The notes under the pieces are model-generated. The model was not told where the DNA came from and searched no databases. It saw only the letters and a list, made by a program, of their open reading frames with translations. Both the position numbers and the translations under genes were made by a program. DNA of 64,000 nt from contig NZ_CP039634.1 of the NCBI RefSeq assembly GCF_004923295.1, positions 2,198,001 through 2,262,000 on the forward strand. The letters run 5' to 3'. Below, in pieces: positions 35,878-44,589 of the stretch (position 1 is the stretch's first letter; each line of letters starts with the position of its first letter). The DNA comes from Azospirillum sp. TSH100 (GTDB taxonomy: Bacteria > Pseudomonadota > Alphaproteobacteria > Azospirillales > Azospirillaceae).

Positions 35878-37092
35878 ATGATGCCGTTGAAGAACAAGCC
35901 CACCCTGCCCGATCAGCGTCAGGCGGTCCTGTCCCAGCGTCGCAATCTCAAGATGGCCGAATCCGCCCACGCCTATGTTAGGGGCAGCACGGTGAAGTTC
36001 TATGAATGGCTGGAGCAGTCCGGCGGCAAGGTGCCGGACGGTCCACCGGTCTGGATCTGCGGCGACTGTCATGTCGGCAATCTGGGGCCGGTCGCCAACG
36101 CCAAGGGCCGCATCGACATCCAGATCCGCGACGTCGATCAGACGGTGATCGGCAATCCCGCCCATGATCTGATCCGTCTTGGCCTGTCGCTCGCCACCGC
36201 GGCGCGCGGCTCCGACCTGCCCGGCGTCACCACGACGCTGATGCTGGAGCAGATGATCGAAGGCTACATGATGACGCTCGACGGCGATCTTGGCGGCGAT
36301 GCCGTGAAGAAGAAGCCGTCCGTCGTCCGCGTCGGCATGCGTCAGGCGGTCGGGCGCACCTGGAAGCATTTGGCCAAGGACCGCATCAAGGACATTCGGC
36401 CGACCATTCCCCTCGGCAAACGCTTCTGGCCGCTGACCGATGAGGAGCGCGCGGCGGTCGAAGAGCTGTTCGCCAGGGATCAGGTTCGCCGTCTTGTCAC
36501 CGCCCTGCACTCCCGCGACGACAATGATCGGATCGAGCTTCTGGACGCCGCCTATTGGGTCAAGGGTTGCAGCTCGCTCGGCCGCTTGCGGATCGCGGTG
36601 CTGCTCGGTGTCGGCGAGGGCCATTACGACGAGGGCGGCCTGAGCCTGATAGACATCAAGGAGGCGGTGCAAGCCGCCGCTCCACGCGCCAAACAGAACG
36701 GAATGCCGCGCGACAATGCCGAGCGCGTGGTGACCGGCGCCCAGAATCTTTCGCCCTATCTCGGCGATCGCATGCGCCCTGCCCGCCTGCTCGACCGTGC
36801 CGTCTTCCTGCGCGAGCTGCTGCCGCAGGACATCAAGCTCGATTTCGATCACCTGACACGGGAGGAAGCGACCCGTGCCGCCTTCTTCCTGGCGGCCGTG
36901 GTCGGCAAGGCGCACGCCCGCCAGATGGACGAGGCGACGCGCAGGTCATGGCGGGGTGAGCTTGCGCGCAACCGGACCAAGAGCCTGGATGCACCGTCCT
37001 GGCTATGGTCCAGCATCGTCGATCTGATCGTTGGCCATGAGGCGGCCTATCTGGAGCACTGCCGCCGCTATGCCGAGCGGCCGGACGGCTGA
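35878..37092 (+). CDS. DUF2252 family protein
   Basis: The 404-residue protein matches DUF2252, a kinase-fold-like family of unproven function. Its signatures are VWICGDCHVGNLGPV, IDIQIRDVDQTVIGNPAHDLIRLGLSLA (seen as RDVDQTVIGNPAHDL), and AAVVGKAHARQMD. GDCHxxN plus the later Asp recall aminoglycoside-phosphotransferase-like catalytic loops, but activity is not established. Two consecutive ATGs (35878, 35881) can serve as start. The 3' end overlaps the convergent CCA gene by 25 bases. Confidence 0.85.
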   Translation: MMPLKNKPTLPDQRQAVLSQRRNLKMAESAHAYVRGSTVKFYEWLEQSGGKVPDGPPVWICGDCHVGNLGPVANAKGRIDIQIRDVDQTVIGNPAHDLIRLGLSLATAARGSDLPGVTTTLMLEQMIEGYMMTLDGDLGGDAVKKKPSVVRVGMRQAVGRTWKHLAKDRIKDIRPTIPLGKRFWPLTDEERAAVEELFARDQVRRLVTALHSRDDNDRIELLDAAYWVKGCSSLGRLRIAVLLGVGEGHYDEGGLSLIDIKEAVQAAAPRAKQNGMPRDNAERVVTGAQNLSPYLGDRMRPARLLDRAVFLRELLPQDIKLDFDHLTREEATRAAFFLAAVVGKAHARQMDEATRRSWRGELARNRTKSLDAPSWLWSSIVDLIVGHEAAYLEHCRRYAERPDG

Positions 37093-38327
37093 CCGATAAG
37101 GCCGCGCGCCATCTCCAGACAGGCGTCGCGGTCGGGCTGGAAATCTCCGGCGATCCACCATGCCTCGACCCGTTTCAGAGCCTCGCCGACCGCCGGGCCG
37201 CGTGGAACCCCGAGTTCCAGCAGGTCGCGGCCGGCGATTGGCAACTTCAGCCCCGGCAGATCGTCGGCCACGGCCTGTGCCCGGCGCATGGTCGTCAGGT
37301 CCAGTGGTCCGTCGTGGATGGTGGTGGTGATCAGCAGCAGGTCGCCGAACAGGTCGGCGTCGTTCAGCCGATAGAGTGCCTGACGCAGGGTCTTGCGGTC
37401 GTCGGAGAGCGACAGGGCCACTGGCGGCTCGATCAGGGCCAGCAGCCGGTCACGCTCATGGTTTGACAGGCGTAGAGCATCGGCGGTCCGCAATGCGCCC
37501 GGCCGGTCGCTGTCCAGCACGGCGGCCAGACGGCGTGTGGGGTCGGGCGCTACGCCCAGATCGCGTTCGACTCCGATAAGCCGCTCCAGCCGGTCGGTGT
37601 CCATCGCCTCCGGCAGCAGATGGGCCATGATCCCCTGCCCCATCATCAGCCGCCAGACCGCAGCGGCGCCGGGGGCGGTCAGCAGACGGAACAGCTCGCC
37701 CCGTACCCGCTCGCCCGACAGGGTCGGCAGGCGCGGCGCCAGTTCCCGGCAGGCCGCCAACGCCTCGGTATCCGGCTCACCCCGGCCGTAATGGGCATGG
37801 AAGCGGAAGAAGCGCAGCAGGCGCAGCACGTCCTCCTCAATCCGCCGCCGGGCCTCGCCGACGAACCGGACACGGCCAGCGGCCAAGTCGGCGAGACCGC
37901 CGAACGGGTCGAACATCGCGCCGTCCGGCGCGCAGCTCAAGGCGTTCATGGTCAGGTCGCGGCGTGCGGCGTCCTCGATCCAGTCGTCGGTGAACTCGAC
38001 ACGGGCATGGCGGCCGAAATTTTCCACGTCGCGTCGCAGCGTGGTGATCTCATAGGGCTTGCCGCCGCACAGCGCGGTGACGGTGCCATGGGCGATGCCG
38101 GTCGGGATGACGCGGATCCCGGCCGCTTCAAGCAATTCCATCACCCGCTCCGGCGGAGCGTGGGTGGCGATGTCGATATCCTTCACCGGCCGGCCGAGCC
38201 ATGCATCGCGCACGCAGCCGCCGACGAATCGCGCATCGGCGCCGCCCGATGCCAGGGCGTCGAACACCGCGCGGCTTTCGGGAGCGGTCATCCAGGGTTG
38301 GGGCGACAGGCGTGCGGCAACGGTCAT
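37068..38327 (-). CDS. cca: CCA tRNA nucleotidyltransferase/poly(A) polymerase family
   Basis: The enzyme adds or repairs the CCA end of tRNAs. The 419-residue class II nucleotidyltransferase has the catalytic head RFVGGCVRDAWLGRPVKDIDIAT, in which Asp-x-Asp binds metal. It is followed by RRDLTMNALSCAPDG and the RRIEEDVLRLLRFFRFHAHYG tRNA-binding neck, seen as IEEDVLRLLRFFRF. The ATG at 38327 is chosen because homology begins there. It lies downstream of the Nudix gene on the same strand and overlaps the convergent DUF2252 gene. Confidence 0.92.
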   Translation of the reverse strand: MTVAARLSPQPWMTAPESRAVFDALASGGADARFVGGCVRDAWLGRPVKDIDIATHAPPERVMELLEAAGIRVIPTGIAHGTVTALCGGKPYEITTLRRDVENFGRHARVEFTDDWIEDAARRDLTMNALSCAPDGAMFDPFGGLADLAAGRVRFVGEARRRIEEDVLRLLRFFRFHAHYGRGEPDTEALAACRELAPRLPTLSGERVRGELFRLLTAPGAAAVWRLMMGQGIMAHLLPEAMDTDRLERLIGVERDLGVAPDPTRRLAAVLDSDRPGALRTADALRLSNHERDRLLALIEPPVALSLSDDRKTLRQALYRLNDADLFGDLLLITTTIHDGPLDLTTMRRAQAVADDLPGLKLPIAGRDLLELGVPRGPAVGEALKRVEAWWIAGDFQPDRDACLEMARGLIGQPSGRSA

Positions 38328-38370
38328 GGTGCGCGACGCTATCCGATTCCTACCGTGCTCGCCACTGCAG

Positions 38371-39090
38371 TCAGCCCGTCCCGTCCCCCGTCTCTCCGGC
38401 AGCGGCCCCCAGCACGTCACGCAGATTCACCAGCATGCCGGCGGTCGCACCCCAGATGTAGCGCTGCGGATAGGGGAAGGCGTAGAACCAGCGCGGCTTG
38501 CCCAGGAATTCACGGCTGTGGCGCTGCGGGTTCGACGGGTCGAGGATGAAGGACAACGGCACCTCGAACACCTCCGCCACCTCGGTCGGATCGGGTGTCA
38601 GGATGAAGGGCGGAGTCACCACCCCCACCACCGGCGTCACCCGGAAGCCGGTACGCGTGACATAGGTGTCCAGCCGGCCGACGATCTCGATCCGGCCGCG
38701 CTCCAGCCCGATCTCCTCCGCGGTTTCGCGCAGCGCGGTTTCCTCCGGGCTGCCGTCCTCCGGCTCCCTGCCGCCGCCGGGAAAGCTGATCTGGCCGGCA
38801 TGGGAACTCAGCGTCGCGGTGCGCTGGGTGAAGATGACGGTCAGTTCCTCCGGCCGGTCGACCAGCGGGACCAGCACCGCCGCCTCGCGCAGGGTGGACG
38901 GCGGACCCATTTCCGGATTCAGGTCGTGGTCGCCCCGGACCTTGGGGACCAGCTTGGGCGGCACACGGTTGGACCGGACGGCGCTCTCCACCGCCGCATC
39001 GGTGCTCATCGCCGGAAAGCGCCGGCGGACCTCCTCAAGACTCAGTCGCCAGGCAGCCTGCCCAGCGCGAAGAAGACCTTGTTGCTCCAT
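38371..39090 (-). CDS. Nudix hydrolase, CoA pyrophosphatase type
   Basis: The 239-residue protein has the Nudix box GGGREPEDGSPEETALRETAEEIGL (read in two parts around GSPEETALRE and TAEEIG). The upstream motif AGQISFPGG is typical of the NUDT7/YeaB coenzyme A diphosphatase group. It likely cleaves CoA or related nucleoside diphosphates. GAGG precedes the ATG at 39090, which lies 49 bases inside the upstream DUF1285 gene. Translation from residue 28 (MSTDAAVES) is an alternative. It forms a unit with DUF1285 and cca. Confidence 0.9.
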   Translation of the reverse strand: MEQQGLLRAGQAAWRLSLEEVRRRFPAMSTDAAVESAVRSNRVPPKLVPKVRGDHDLNPEMGPPSTLREAAVLVPLVDRPEELTVIFTQRTATLSSHAGQISFPGGGREPEDGSPEETALRETAEEIGLERGRIEIVGRLDTYVTRTGFRVTPVVGVVTPPFILTPDPTEVAEVFEVPLSFILDPSNPQRHSREFLGKPRWFYAFPYPQRYIWGATAGMLVNLRDVLGAAAGETGDGTG

Positions 39091-39608
39091 AGACCCACCT
39101 CGGACTCGCCGGCTTCGGTGCGGCGCGTCTCGCTGCGCTCCACCATGTCGTAGAACACGGACCGCAGGATACGCGCCTCCAGCCGGCTTCTGATTTCGAT
39201 GTAGGGTGCCGGCTCCCCGGTTTCAGGGTTCACGGCGACGCGGATCGGATGTTCGGGACCGGCCTCCACCCAGTGATCGAGGTTGGTGCGGAAGGAAAGG
39301 ACCTGATCGGCCCCGCAGCCCGCCACCGTCATCTCCACCGCAACGAAGGGGGCGTCCTCCACCACGATCCGGCCGCGCTCGACCGGCGTGATCAGCCAGT
39401 AATCGCCGTCGTCGTCGCGCTTCAGGACGGTGGAGAACAGCTTCGCCAGTTCGATCCGTCGGATGGGATCGCCATTGTGGAACCAGGTGCCGTCGCGCGC
39501 AATGCGGATGTCGTACTGCTCCAGCGTCGGCATCCGTCCCAGCGCTGACGGCAGGTCCGACGGCGTCTCCGAAGCGGTTTGCCCATCTGGGCGCTTGTCA
39601 TTCGCCAT
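39042..39608 (-). CDS. DUF1285 domain protein
   Basis: The 188-residue product matches DUF1285. It opens DIRIARDGTWFHNGDPIRRIELAKLFSTVLKRDDDGDYWLITP (only the YDIRIARDGTWFHNGDPI core is quoted as diagnostic) and continues with VEMTVAGCG. Function is unknown; in alphaproteobacteria it commonly sits before a CoA-pyrophosphatase Nudix gene and cca, as here. I use the ATG at 39608 with GAAGG upstream. An in-frame GTG at 39671 would add 21 residues. Confidence 0.85.
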   Translation of the reverse strand: MANDKRPDGQTASETPSDLPSALGRMPTLEQYDIRIARDGTWFHNGDPIRRIELAKLFSTVLKRDDDGDYWLITPVERGRIVVEDAPFVAVEMTVAGCGADQVLSFRTNLDHWVEAGPEHPIRVAVNPETGEPAPYIEIRSRLEARILRSVFYDMVERSETRRTEAGESEVGLWSNKVFFALGRLPGD

Positions 39609-39849
39609 CGCGTTACCGACCTTCATTGGATTGGGAGCCGTTTTGTCCCCGGACATGCGCATTTTCGCCACACTCGGCCGTTAGGTCCACCCCAATGGTC
39701 CTTGCGCCTCCACCCGTCCGGCGGCGGGATTTGGAAAATGGGTGTCGACAAGGTGCCGGAACAGGGCCAACCATGCGGATCCCGTGTTTCGCGTCGCGGA
39801 CTCCTGCGACCAGGACACTGATCGGCCCACCATCGGGGAGCAGCACACC

Positions 39850-40875
39850 TTGAGCGCACAGGACATCCTGAGGGGGCAGCCTCCCGTGCCGGAGGACCCG
39901 CAACGGCTGATGGAGGAGATCGAGGCGCTGGGCGACCGCCTTGCTTCGGTCCGCGACCGCATCGGCCGCGTCATCTTCGGCCAGCAGGAGGTGATCGACC
40001 GCACGCTGGTCACCCTTCTGGCGGGCGGCCATGTCCTGCTGATCGGTGTTCCCGGCCTTGCCAAGACGCGGCTGGTGGAGACGCTGGGCACCGTTCTGGG
40101 GCTCGCCGAAAAGCGAATCCAGTGCACGCCCGACCTGATGCCCGCCGACATCCTGGGCTCCGAAGTGCTGGAGGAGGGCGACAATGGCCGCCGGTCCTTC
40201 CGCTTCCTGCCCGGCCCGGTGTTCAGCCAGCTGCTGATGGCCGACGAGATCAACCGCGCCAGCCCGCGGACCCAATCGGCCCTGCTCCAGGCGATGCAGG
40301 AACACCGGGTGTCGGTCGCCGGCCAGTACCATCCCCTGCCCCAGCCCTTCCACGTTCTGGCCACGCAGAACCCGCTGGAGCAGGAAGGCACCTATCCGTT
40401 GCCGGAAGCCCAGCTCGACCGCTTCCTGATGCAGATCGACGTCGACTATCCTGACCGCGAGGCCGAACGGCGGATGATGATCGCCACCACAGGATCGACG
40501 GACGAACGCGCGGTGACGGTGCTGTCGGCCGCCGATCTTCAGGTCGCCCAGCGCCTCGTCCGCCGTGTGCCGGTCGGCGAGGGGGTGGTGGATGGCATCC
40601 TCGACCTCGTCCGTCGTGGCCGGCCCGAGATGTCGGAACTGATGGAGGTGCGCCAGCATGTCGCCTGGGGCCCCGGCCCGCGCGCCAGCCAGGCCCTGAT
40701 GCTGGCCGCCCGTGCCCGTGCCGTGCTGGATGGCCGGCTGTCGCCGTCGCTGGACGACGTGGTGGCGCTCGCCAAGCCGATCCTGAAGCACCGCATGGCG
40801 CTGAACTTCGCCGCGCGGGCCGACGGGGTGACGCTGGACGACGTCATCGACCGCCTCTGCGCGCCCCTGATGTGA
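39850..40875 (+). CDS. MoxR-family AAA+ ATPase
   Basis: The 341-residue protein is a MoxR AAA+ ATPase: Walker A GVPGLAKTRLVE (about residues 68-79), Walker B LLMADEINRASPRTQSALLQAMQE (LMADEIN), sensor 1 LATQNPLEQEGTYPLPEAQLDRF (ATQNPLEQ). MoxR proteins act as chaperones for assembly of metal or VWA-domain complexes. I chose the TTG at 39850 because GGGAG lies about 10 bases upstream and homology starts soon after; an ATG at 39742 is also in frame. The stop overlaps the DUF58 start by four bases. Confidence 0.9.
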   Translation: MSAQDILRGQPPVPEDPQRLMEEIEALGDRLASVRDRIGRVIFGQQEVIDRTLVTLLAGGHVLLIGVPGLAKTRLVETLGTVLGLAEKRIQCTPDLMPADILGSEVLEEGDNGRRSFRFLPGPVFSQLLMADEINRASPRTQSALLQAMQEHRVSVAGQYHPLPQPFHVLATQNPLEQEGTYPLPEAQLDRFLMQIDVDYPDREAERRMMIATTGSTDERAVTVLSAADLQVAQRLVRRVPVGEGVVDGILDLVRRGRPEMSELMEVRQHVAWGPGPRASQALMLAARARAVLDGRLSPSLDDVVALAKPILKHRMALNFAARADGVTLDDVIDRLCAPLM

Positions 40876-41825
40876 CCCCCCGCAGCGGAGCCGCAATGCC
40901 GCGAAGCACGACCTCCCCGCAGAAGAGCCAGCCGTCGGGTCAGCTGTCGAACACCCTGCTGGCGCGGCATCGCGCGGAGGAGCTGGCTTCCGCCCTGCCG
41001 CCGCTGCTCGTCGCGGCGGAGCGGGTGGCCGCCACCGTCGCCCAGGGCGTTCATGGCCGCCGCCGCGTCGGTCTGGGCGAGACCTTCTGGCAATTCCGCC
41101 GCTACCAGCCGGGCGATGCGCCATCGATGATCGACTGGCGCCAGTCGGCCAAGACCCAGCCGGTCTATGTACGCGAGAATGAATGGGAGGCGGCGCAGAG
41201 CGTCTGGCTGTGGCGCGACCGCTCCGCTTCCATGGATTTCCGCTCCGCCGCCGGCCTGCCGACCAAGCGGGAGCGGGCGGATCTGCTGACGCTCGCCACC
41301 GCCGTCCTGCTGGCCCGTGGTGGCGAGCGGGTGGCGCTGCTGAACAGCGGCGTCAGGCCTGACCATGGCAAGACAGCCATCGACCGCATCGCCCGGCTGA
41401 TGACCGATCCCCGCGCCGCAGCCGCACCCGATCCGCTGCCGCGGGTGGAGCCCCTGCCCCGCCATGCCCAGACTGTCCTTTTCGGCGACCTGCTGTCTCC
41501 CCTGTCGGAGATTCACGCCACCGTCGCCGGCCTTACCGGCCGCGGCCTGCGCGGCCATCTGGTCCAGATCCTCGATCCGGCGGAGGAGACGCTGCCCTAT
41601 GACGGCCGCGTCGATTTCCACGGCATGGAGGGCGAGCAGAATCTGTTGGTCCCGCGCGTGGAGGCCGTCCGTGAAGCCTACCGCGAGCGTCTGAAGGGGC
41701 AGCAGGATGGGCTGGCGGCGCTGGCCCGCACCGCCGGCTGGAGCTTCGCCGTCCACCGCACCGACCGCTCCCCGCAATCCGCGCTGCTCACCCTGTGGGG
41801 TGCGATGGCGATGGAGGCGGTGTGA
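40872..41825 (+). CDS. DUF58 domain protein
   Basis: The 317-residue protein is a DUF58 member, recognised by RRYQPGDAPSMIDWRQSAKT and VRENEWEAAQSVWLWRD, a VWA-like fold that pairs with MoxR ATPases. It is likely a cytoplasmic or membrane-associated partner of the ATPase encoded just upstream. The GTG start overlaps the moxR stop (GTGA). An internal ATG (residue 9) is possible. Confidence 0.88.
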   Translation: MTPRSGAAMPRSTTSPQKSQPSGQLSNTLLARHRAEELASALPPLLVAAERVAATVAQGVHGRRRVGLGETFWQFRRYQPGDAPSMIDWRQSAKTQPVYVRENEWEAAQSVWLWRDRSASMDFRSAAGLPTKRERADLLTLATAVLLARGGERVALLNSGVRPDHGKTAIDRIARLMTDPRAAAAPDPLPRVEPLPRHAQTVLFGDLLSPLSEIHATVAGLTGRGLRGHLVQILDPAEETLPYDGRVDFHGMEGEQNLLVPRVEAVREAYRERLKGQQDGLAALARTAGWSFAVHRTDRSPQSALLTLWGAMAMEAV

Positions 41826-41865
41826 CGGGCACACCCAATTTCTTCTCCCTCGTGAAGACGTGCCA

Positions 41866-44589
41866 ATGCTGGGTCTAGGACCGATCGCCTTCGCCGCCCC
41901 CTGGGTCTTGACCGCACTGGCAGCCCTGCCGGTCCTGTGGTGGCTGCTGCGCGTCACGCCGCCGGCGCCGCGTACGATCCAGTTCCCGGCCATCCGCCTG
42001 CTGCGCGACCTGATCGCGCGGGAGGAGACACCAGCCCGAACCCCCTGGTGGCTGCTGCTTCTGCGGCTGATCGTGGCGGCGTTGATCATCCTGGCGCTGG
42101 CCGGCCCCCTGCTGAATCCGCGCGCCGCACTGCCCGGCGGCGGGCCGCTGTTGCTGGTGATCGACAATGGCTGGGCCGCCGGGCGCGACTGGCCGACCCG
42201 CAAGCGCACGATGGACGAACTGATCGCCCAGGCCGACCGCCTGCAGCGCCCAGTGATCCTGCTGCCCACCGCCGCGCCTGCGGACGGCCAGCCGATCCAC
42301 GCCAGCGCTGTCCTGCCGGCCCCCGAAGCCCGCCGTCTGGCTCAGGCAATCGTTCCCCTGCCCTGGCCGACCGACCGTGCCGCGGTGCAGGAAGCCCTGA
42401 AAGCGGTAGCAATCCAGACCAGCGGCCGCGGTTCGATCCATGCCGTGTGGCTCAGCGATGGCATCGGCGACAGACAGGCCGCCGCCCTCGCCGCAGGCCT
42501 TCAACGGCTTGGCTCTGCCGACGTGCTGGACGATTCCGCCGAGCATCCCCCGCACCTGCTGCTGCCGCCGTCCAGCGAGGGCACCGCTCTGACCGCCCGC
42601 GTCGTTCGCGCCGATCCGTCCAAACCGGAACCAGTGACGGTTCGCCTCGCCGCTGCCGATGGCCGGCTGCTGACCCGCCAGACCGTTACCTTCGAGCCCG
42701 GCCAGAAGGTCCGCGAGGTGCGGCTGGACGTGCCGACCGAACTGCGCAACGACGCCGCCAGCCTGCGGGTGGAGGGAGACACCACCGCCGGGGCCACCGT
42801 GCTGCTGGATGAACGCTGGCGGCGCCGACCGGTCGGCCTCGCCTCCGGCCGGTCGGAGGGAGAAAGCCAGCCCCTGCTGTCGGACCTCTATTACCTTGAA
42901 CGCGCGCTGTCGCCCTACAACGAGGTGCGGCGCGGCGAAACCCTGGATCTGCTGAAGCGCGATCTTGCCGTGATGATCTTGTCCGACATCGGCGCCCTGA
43001 CCGGCACCGAGGTGCAGGACATCGAGGATTGGGTGAAGAAGGGCGGCGTGCTGGTCCGTTTCGCCGGTCCACGCCTCGCCCAGCATGCCGACACGTTGGT
43101 TCCGGTGCGGCTGCGGATCGGCGACCGCGCGCTGGGCGGCGCCCTGTCCTGGTCGGAGCCGGCGCGGCTCCAACCCTTCCCGCCGAAATCGCCCTTTGAA
43201 GGGCTGGCCATCCCGCCCGACGTGCAGGTGAATCGGCAGGTGCTTGCCGAACCGGCCCTGGATCTGGCCGACCGCACCTGGGCGAGGCTGGCCGATGGCA
43301 CGCCGCTGGTCACCTCGCAGAAGCGTGGCGACGGCTGGATCGTGCTGGTCCACACCACGGCCAGCCCGGACTGGTCGAACCTGCCTCTGTCCGGCCTGTT
43401 CGTCGACATGCTGCGCCGGTTGGTGGCGCTCAGCGGCGGCGTGACGGGAACGGCGGCGACAGCTTCGCTGGACCCGGTCGAGGTTCTGGACGGCACCGGG
43501 CGGCTGGTTCCGCCGCCGCCGACGGCCTTCCCGATTCCCGGCAATGCCGCCGCCGACGTGATTGGGCCGCGTCACCCGCCGGGCTTCTATGGCACCGACG
43601 ACGCCCGGCGCGCGCTGAACCTGTCGGCCGCCGTCACCACCATCGATCCGCTGCCGGCGATGCCTGCCGGTGTGGGGCGCGACGGTTATGGCGGCCGCGG
43701 CGAGGTTCCGCTGAAGCCGTCGCTGCTGGCGGCGGCCTTGGCTCTGCTGTCCATCGACCTGCTGATCGCGCTTGCCCTGCGCGGCTTGCTGCGCCCGCCC
43801 AGCCTGCGGCGTGGTGCCGGGGGCGCCGCGGCCGGCTTGGTGCTGGCACTGGCTCTGTCCTCCGCGCCACAACCTGTCCGCGCGCTCGATCAGGACAAGG
43901 CGGTCAAGGTGACGGCAGAAACCTACCTCGCCTATGTCCAGACCGGGGACAGCAGCGTCGACGACACCGCCCGTGCCGGGCTGGAGGGGCTGGTCAGCGT
44001 GCTCGGCCTGCGCACGGCGGTTGAGGCCGCCGGCGCGGTGGGTGTCGACCCCGAGCAGGACGAGCTGGCCTTCTATCCCCTGCTCTACTGGCCGGTGTCC
44101 GACCGCCAGAAGACGCTGTCCGATCAGGCGCGCCAGCGGGTCAACGAGTATATGCGCAATGGCGGTACCATTCTGTTCGACACCCGCGATCAGGCGCCGG
44201 GTGGTGGTCCGGCCGTGCTGCAACGGCTGGTACAGGGGCTGGACATTCCACCGTTGGCCCCGGTGCCGCAGGACCATGTGCTGCGCAAGTCCTTCTACCT
44301 GCTGACCGACTTCCCGGGCCGCTACGCCGGCGGGCAGCTGTGGATTGAAGCGCGGGAGGGGCCGGCGAATGACGGCGTGTCATCTGTCGTCATCGGTGGC
44401 AATGACTGGGCGTCGGCCTGGGCGGTCGGCCGCAATGGGCAGCCGCTGTTCGCGGTGATTCCCGGCGGCGAGCGCCAGCGCGAGATCGCCTATCGCTTCG
44501 GTGTCAACCTCGTGATGTATGCCCTGACAGGCAACTACAAGGCCGATCAGGTCCATGTGCCCGCCATCCTCGAAAGGCTTGGCCAGTAA
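41866..44589 (+). CDS. BatA-like/DUF4159 large membrane protein
   Basis: The 907-residue protein starts with the aerotolerance BatA-like N-terminus. It has two hydrophobic helices (about 10-30 and 58-80), with the linking PPAPRTIQFPAIRLLRDL. A VWA-like and glutamine-amidotransferase-like middle follows (GGVLVRFAGPRLA near 385), then further helices (about 628-665). A C-terminal DUF4159 domain (about 690-900, ELAFYPLLYWPVSDRQ, GGTILFDTRDQ) completes it. It follows moxR and DUF58, the usual companions. The ATG at 41866 has no strong ribosome site. Its last base is shared with the next start (TAATG). Confidence 0.85.
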   Translation: MLGLGPIAFAAPWVLTALAALPVLWWLLRVTPPAPRTIQFPAIRLLRDLIAREETPARTPWWLLLLRLIVAALIILALAGPLLNPRAALPGGGPLLLVIDNGWAAGRDWPTRKRTMDELIAQADRLQRPVILLPTAAPADGQPIHASAVLPAPEARRLAQAIVPLPWPTDRAAVQEALKAVAIQTSGRGSIHAVWLSDGIGDRQAAALAAGLQRLGSADVLDDSAEHPPHLLLPPSSEGTALTARVVRADPSKPEPVTVRLAAADGRLLTRQTVTFEPGQKVREVRLDVPTELRNDAASLRVEGDTTAGATVLLDERWRRRPVGLASGRSEGESQPLLSDLYYLERALSPYNEVRRGETLDLLKRDLAVMILSDIGALTGTEVQDIEDWVKKGGVLVRFAGPRLAQHADTLVPVRLRIGDRALGGALSWSEPARLQPFPPKSPFEGLAIPPDVQVNRQVLAEPALDLADRTWARLADGTPLVTSQKRGDGWIVLVHTTASPDWSNLPLSGLFVDMLRRLVALSGGVTGTAATASLDPVEVLDGTGRLVPPPPTAFPIPGNAAADVIGPRHPPGFYGTDDARRALNLSAAVTTIDPLPAMPAGVGRDGYGGRGEVPLKPSLLAAALALLSIDLLIALALRGLLRPPSLRRGAGGAAAGLVLALALSSAPQPVRALDQDKAVKVTAETYLAYVQTGDSSVDDTARAGLEGLVSVLGLRTAVEAAGAVGVDPEQDELAFYPLLYWPVSDRQKTLSDQARQRVNEYMRNGGTILFDTRDQAPGGGPAVLQRLVQGLDIPPLAPVPQDHVLRKSFYLLTDFPGRYAGGQLWIEAREGPANDGVSSVVIGGNDWASAWAVGRNGQPLFAVIPGGERQREIAYRFGVNLVMYALTGNYKADQVHVPAILERLGQ

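Noticed and set aside
41875..44277. 800-codon frame opposite the DUF4159 gene
   Set aside because: Shadow frame; no ribosome site and no motif, and the plus-strand gene has clear domains.
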